From: Opisthorchis felineus
Taxonomy: Eukaryota > Platyhelminthes > Trematoda > Opisthorchiida > Opisthorchiidae
DNA length: 64,000 nucleotides
Reading direction: 5' to 3'
Assembly (NCBI GenBank): GCA_004794785.1
Contig: SJOL01004228.1
Coordinates: 28,636-92,635 of the forward strand
Shown: one piece after another, positions 59,235 to 64,000 of the stretch
How positions within the stretch are numbered: position 1 is the first letter of the stretch
Layout of the letters: each line of letters begins with the position of its first letter
Notes under the pieces: generated by a model
Databases searched by the model: none
What the model was told of the DNA's origin: nothing
The model's input: the letters and a program-made list of their open reading frames with translations, nothing else
Translations under genes and position numbers: made by a program

Positions 59235-61285
59235 ACCAGACAAGTGTGAACATCATTCGGTGGAGGATTCCGGAAACTAATCGTGTCGCTCGCTCTGAAC
59301 CGCTCTCGTGACCGTACTTAGGTGGTTGGGATTTGCGGCTGATGCGTAGCAACCGTCTTTGTGCACTTCAAGTTGTTAGAAGCGAAAGTCTATCGAAAGG
59401 TGGATGGGTAGTATAGAAGTGACGTGATTTCTCGTAAAGATACATAAATAACTGCTGATGGCAGAAAATTTTGTAAATGATCTATCAATTACGTGTGACT
59501 TCCATTCAACGGCAAACTATGCAGATTTATGCATTCTCTAAATGTGCAAAATGATAACCCGATAAAAAAAGTCACTTCAAAATTACTTGGCATTCAAGAG
59601 TCGAACAAGTGAGGGGAAGAATATTGTGTTTTTCACTGCTTTCGCGGTTTTGTCCTCGGAAACTAGCCTACAATGGGTCATTTGCTTTCACTTCTTATCA
59701 ATAGCCCTTGGAGATTGTAATTAATACCTACTATATTTGCCTTCCCTGAATGAATTATTGAATTGCCGCTAATCAACTACAGCCTCACTTTTAAAGGTCT
59801 TGTCTGACATGTATAGTTCATAATGTCCCCGTATGATGTGGATTTGTCAGGAAAAAATGATCACCGATTTCATTGACTAAGTGGCGTCAAACTACTTGTT
59901 TTTCGGGGTCTAAGTCCGACGGACAAACGCTTACCTTCATAGAAGATTAGGCTTCTATTTTGGAGTGAACTAGTTCAAAATGTTTGTTTAAATATTTATT
60001 TGGGTACATCGTACACTGAACTTTAATCTGAATCCATAATACATGAAACATGAATGAAAAGGCAACTCAGTGCGTTGCAGATCCTCAAAGATGGCCGTTT
60101 TGCTTGGTCTACGTGGAAAGTTAATCCAAAATCCTCAGTTAGCGCTTGTGCGCTGGTCTCAGGTTTTCCTCCGGATTAAATGGTTACAGTAAGTTGCGGA
60201 AAGATTTCGGCCAAATCGGTCCAACGATGCATTTTTTTCTTGTCTTCTACTACAGAGGAATGTTCAGACTTAGCATGAAAAAACCTGTACCGCTGCTCTC
60301 TGGACAAAGTTTGGAATCTGCTTGAAAAGCTGACCAATTTTGAGCAGTTTTGCGAGGTAGAACGCCATTTATCGCAACATTTCTGGAGCTAGATGAAAAC
60401 AGTCACATGGCACGGGTTCTGTTTTCGTGACACTAATAGCTCTGGATGCTTTGACTCAGAAACCCTACTTCAACCACTTTCCGAGTGCCTTCTGCGTGCA
60501 CTGAACACAAATTTTCCACCCATCCACAAAGCATGGGCATTTTCCAAAACCGTTTTTTTCATAAATTGAAAGACTTCCATTAACAGGTGTTTATCATCAC
60601 AAGCGCGCAGATGACGTTGTCCTCTGTCGCCTACTCTCAGATCATATTCGTTCAATCAATATTCACCATGACTCAACTCAAGTTCGATATGGCCTGTTCC
60701 TTGAATGAACCCTCAAGCTCCCTATGTTGTTTGCGGCTGAAAGGTAAAATTCTCTCAAAAGCGTTTTGTTTTAATTTTTCGGAATCCCCTCCAGCTGACA
60801 GAAGGCCAACTAGCGGAGCGATTGGTGCGCTTATCTTGGAGAAGCTAAAAATGCAAGCTATACTGAGTTCATTCCAACAACCTAACGTCAGTGAAGAAAG
60901 CTTTTTATGTGCTATCCGTCTTTCTCATTATGCAGTGGTCTTGCGAGGCCACGTTCTCAGTATCAGTTGACTACATATCACTATGTCTCGATGAGGTAAT
61001 CAAGTGCAGTGTTAACTAGATTATTACTTTGGGAAATTACGTCGTGTGCTATTAAGTGAACTGCAGTTATCCAACGAGCTGCCGTTTCACAAGCTAACAC
61101 GATAAAGACCCCCAGAAGCGCATGAAGTATATTCAATACCTAGAATCAGGTAGAGCTACCTCATCTCAGCAAAATACGAGTTTTACACACCATCATTACG
61201 AAAGGTTCAATCCGATATTTACAAATATACCTTTTGGATAGTTCATAAAGAATATTGGCCAACATTCCTAATCTGTTGATCGCAG
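59235..61285. other. No gene recognised
   Basis: A 127-codon + frame at 60587-60970 has no recognised domain. AT-rich, no shared repeat noticed. Confidence 0.3.
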
Positions 61286-61299
61286 TGATGGCTAGTATC

Positions 61300-62232
61300 A
61301 AGATTTCTGGCAATCGATGTGTAATTTTTGGTTTGACGTCTTACCCTTGAGATTTGGCCGTGACTTTAGCCGAGCCAGTAAGCTTGAGTTACATTTGGGC
61401 GCTGGAGATAAAATCCATTTTCCCATCCTGTGGCTGTATGTCACTTCGTGCTTAATCACATAGTCACTGATGAACTAGAAGTATGGATACACACTTATCT
61501 GCTTCCTACACTATGAGCTGTGCTTGCTTCCAGTTTCCCTGAATCGCAAAGGAGCGGTCAACGTAGCCAGTTGCTGAGAGAGTCTGCCTAATAAACTTCT
61601 CCCGGAATGCTTTTTGGTCAGTTCTTATAACTTTCTGGTTCTGGAAAACAAAATCTTTACCGGACCACGTTTGTATGTTATTGGCTCAAGGCTGGAGAAC
61701 TGCATATATTAACCACTGCAGATAGTCTCGCGACAAACTGAGAGCTGTAAATTTTCGTTCGTCCAAATATGTCCAGAAATGATACGGTGCAATTTGACTC
61801 GCACGTGTAGATCGCACGAAAGTTGAGCTGATGGAAATTGTGGCCGCTGAAATGGTTTGGAAGTCCCCGTCCTCGGCAATAACAAGAGTGTCGTTAACAT
61901 ACCGGTTATACAACAAAGTTTGGGATGTACTGTCAGGTACTTGCCGTGTAGAGCAAGCCCATCAATCTGTTTATGGTCTTCTCATTCGAACTCAAATCGT
62001 GTTCTCAGTACATGGTACAATTAACTCTCAGGGCGTTTTACGTAAATGTTGTTCGACAAAACAGAGCCACACAGAAAATGAAATGCTCCATGAGGTGGTA
62101 CGTTGGTAAGTGAGGAATGTACATCACCTTCCTACATAATCCTGCTTGTTTTGCGTCCCTGACAGCGAATGAACTGTTTAAATACTGTGATATTGTCTCT
62201 TCTGTTGCTTGAGAAAATTTATCGAAGGCCAT
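61300..62232 (-). pseudogene. Penelope-like reverse transcriptase remnant, copy B
   Basis: Minus strand. It has the same LPTYHLMEHFIFCV lead-in as copy A, then LLYNRYVNDTLVIAEDGDF with YVND at about 61890-61901. The sequence diverges from copy A after SSTFVR, with SKNL-type and CRETI(C)SG segments in two overlapping frames, so a frameshift lies in this part. In the WSG motif Trp is Cys. The Asn in motif C is shared with copy A, so the loss predates or was copied with the shared segment. Not functional. Confidence 0.72.
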
Positions 62233-64000
62233 CGCGAACGCAGTGTGAGTGGCTCATTCTGAAGTAGAACGGTGGACGAGTGCCTAATATAAAGCTTGGT
62301 GCGCTATGCCTTCCTTGTTCCGAATTGAAATTTGTGGTTGGTGATTTCTTTTGTAGTGAACCATCCCATACGACTGTATCTGTGTGAAGAAGCCTACGCT
62401 CATATCATCCCCTATAGAACTCAGTTAAATCACTGCAGAAAAGACTGACTAATTAGGGGAAGTTTCTACGCTAAAGTTCTTTTCCTCTGTTATTTTACGA
62501 GTGACTTATGGCTTGATTGCCCGGGCACCTAATCAGTATTTGCCAGTTTTAGTCTCGTTTGCGCTTTTCTGTAAGACCTACGGTAATATCATTACAGAGG
62601 GATTCTTTAACGTGTTTCTGTAGAGAACCACGGAATTCGACATCGGGATTTTATCGTTTCATCTTGCACCCACTGTCATTATCTCCCATTGTAAATCTGT
62701 AGGTTTTTAAAAAGGCCTGACGATGAGTCTGTTTTGTACCACATATTGTCGTCCGAACGGATCGAAATCAAGCTATCACCGCGAATGAAGCAGGATCGCG
62801 GTGCTGTTGTACCTGCATGGTTCTGCTGTTGTACATCTGCTACGAATTGGATTGTCAATCAAATGACTTCGGTCGACCGACTGTGGGTTATTTGTATAGG
62901 CCACCAGCTATGTGGTCTGAAGTCAGACCGAATCGACTGGACTAACGAGTCTATTCTTGCTCGCATTTCAGATTTTATTGACTCCCACTGATTGCATTAA
63001 ATCGGAGAGTGGCCCGTTAGCTCTTTCAGAGATGTTGGGTTTTTATCCTCAGTCTCCTAACTGCGAATCCAGAGGACCGCTGGATTACTGCTTGTCCCAC
63101 GAATGGTTATATTGAGTGGTTATACCTCCCTCTGGATGTTCTGGCATGTCTTATGTGATATATTTAGACTTCCCGAGATGAACGAATAGAAATCCGAAAA
63201 TTGCCATGTCAAACTGGTCTCCCAAGAGGCATTCGCCTTCTAGCATCAAACAAGGGGTATTGCACACTGCTCGGGGCAACGTTAACTTGGCATCTAGTCA
63301 TAGCTGGGTTTCCTTTGAGATATCTTAAAGTCCCGGGGACCTGTAGAAGATATAAATGTGACAACCGTTAACGAGTTGTATTATGTTCAGATACTATAAT
63401 CAGAATACAGGTTGGCTGTCGGTGGTATGGAGGATCGTTCAAAGCTATTCGATATTTACATTTCGAAATTTTTCATTTTTTCAGCATTTGTAACTACACT
63501 GAGGCCGAATGTGCTAACCGGTTTAATGGGAATAATTTTGCCAAAATACAGTTGTCCCTTCCCACATAGACCACCCTCAGTAGAGATAACCTTTCAAAAG
63601 AGACAAGCGACTTTTTCCGGACCCTCCAAACTCGTGGTGCTTATTAACTATTTAGAAAGGAACACTTAGTCCACAGTTGTAGATGATCTGTCCAAGGGAA
63701 AGGTAGTTAGATCCTTTAGAAGGGTTCAGGTGAGGAATCCTAAAAAGAAATCTCCCCAAGAGCCTGAAAAACGATATGATGTGATGTTGGCAGAAAGACT
63801 TTGAACACTTTCCAGAGTGAAAATAGCGCCATTTAAGTATTACACTGCAGTTTGCGGGACGTTTGTGGACCTACAGATGAAAATCAAGTTTGGGATTAAC
63901 ATCCTTTGGGGAACAATCTTGGCCTACTTGGAACAATCAAATACCGTTCTGATGCGGATGGTCGTGTGCTAGTAATGAGTCCAATTTTCCATACTGACGT
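61810..64000. repeat. Near-identical 2.19-kb direct repeat, right member
   Basis: The counterpart of 42824-45014, offset 18,986. The abrupt loss of identity just below 61810 contrasts with continued but diverged homology further left. Confidence 0.93.

Larger units (their letters stand above)
61290..64000 (-). mobile_element. Penelope-like element copy B, cut by window end
   Basis: The near-identical counterpart of copy A at an offset of 18,986 bases from 61810 to the last base, and a diverged counterpart from about 61290 to 61809. It continues beyond the window. Same orientation as copy A. Confidence 0.7.

Overview
This is a piece of a large animal nuclear genome with long introns, dense repeats and low coding density. 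It is most likely from a flatworm, probably a digenean fluke. That assignment is an inference from three things: long introns in a conserved Wnt gene, RTE-like LINEs with short ATG-type tails, and Penelope-like elements together with minimal hammerhead ribozymes. No marker gene fixes the species. There is one unknown base (N) near 8030.

The only host gene I can support is Dishevelled, the cytoplasmic Wnt-pathway scaffold, on the + strand from about 8.9 to 37.8 kb. I see nine exons or probable exons: the Arg-rich segment before the PDZ domain (8884-8989), PDZ (12741-13027 and 15111-15313), a Gly/Ser linker plus the start of DEP (17538-17969), the rest of DEP (21939-22106), and a low-complexity C-terminal tail (27020-27410, 28386-28777, about 35721-35876, 37404-37762). 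Every junction keeps reading phase. I found no N-terminal DIX domain, so the 5' part of the gene is probably upstream of the window or in exons I could not recognise. The C-terminus is uncertain.

The introns and flanks are full of mobile-element debris. At 1-672 is a broken gypsy-type integrase. RTE-like LINEs lie at about 19.48-20.79 kb (+, 5'-truncated, uninterrupted 360-codon RT tail), about 30.8-34.08 kb (+, endonuclease and RT, several breaks and an internal deletion, with a 72-bp tandem repeat at its 5' side) and about 39.42-40.58 kb (-, short and decayed). tRNA-like SINE copies occur at 5.45, 13.83, 16.96, 29.93, 50.19 and 56.43 kb, and a second short-repeat family near 16.65, 53.23, 55.42 and 55.69 kb.

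From 42 kb to the end, the window holds two minus-strand Penelope-like RT copies (about 42.3-45.0 and 61.3-64.0 kb). Over about 2.19 kb they are almost identical at an offset of 18,986 bp, but they are clearly diverged on one side. Between and upstream of them are seven copies of a 43-nt motif with the core and folding of a type I hammerhead ribozyme with a minimal helix III: 36438-36480, 51099-51141, 54042-54084, 54317-54359, 54594-54636, 57252-57294 and 59153-59195. Three keep the whole catalytic core. Two lie in opposite arms of a roughly 390-bp inverted repeat at 54.0-54.4 kb. This self-cleaving-RNA retroelement system is the most interesting content of the window.
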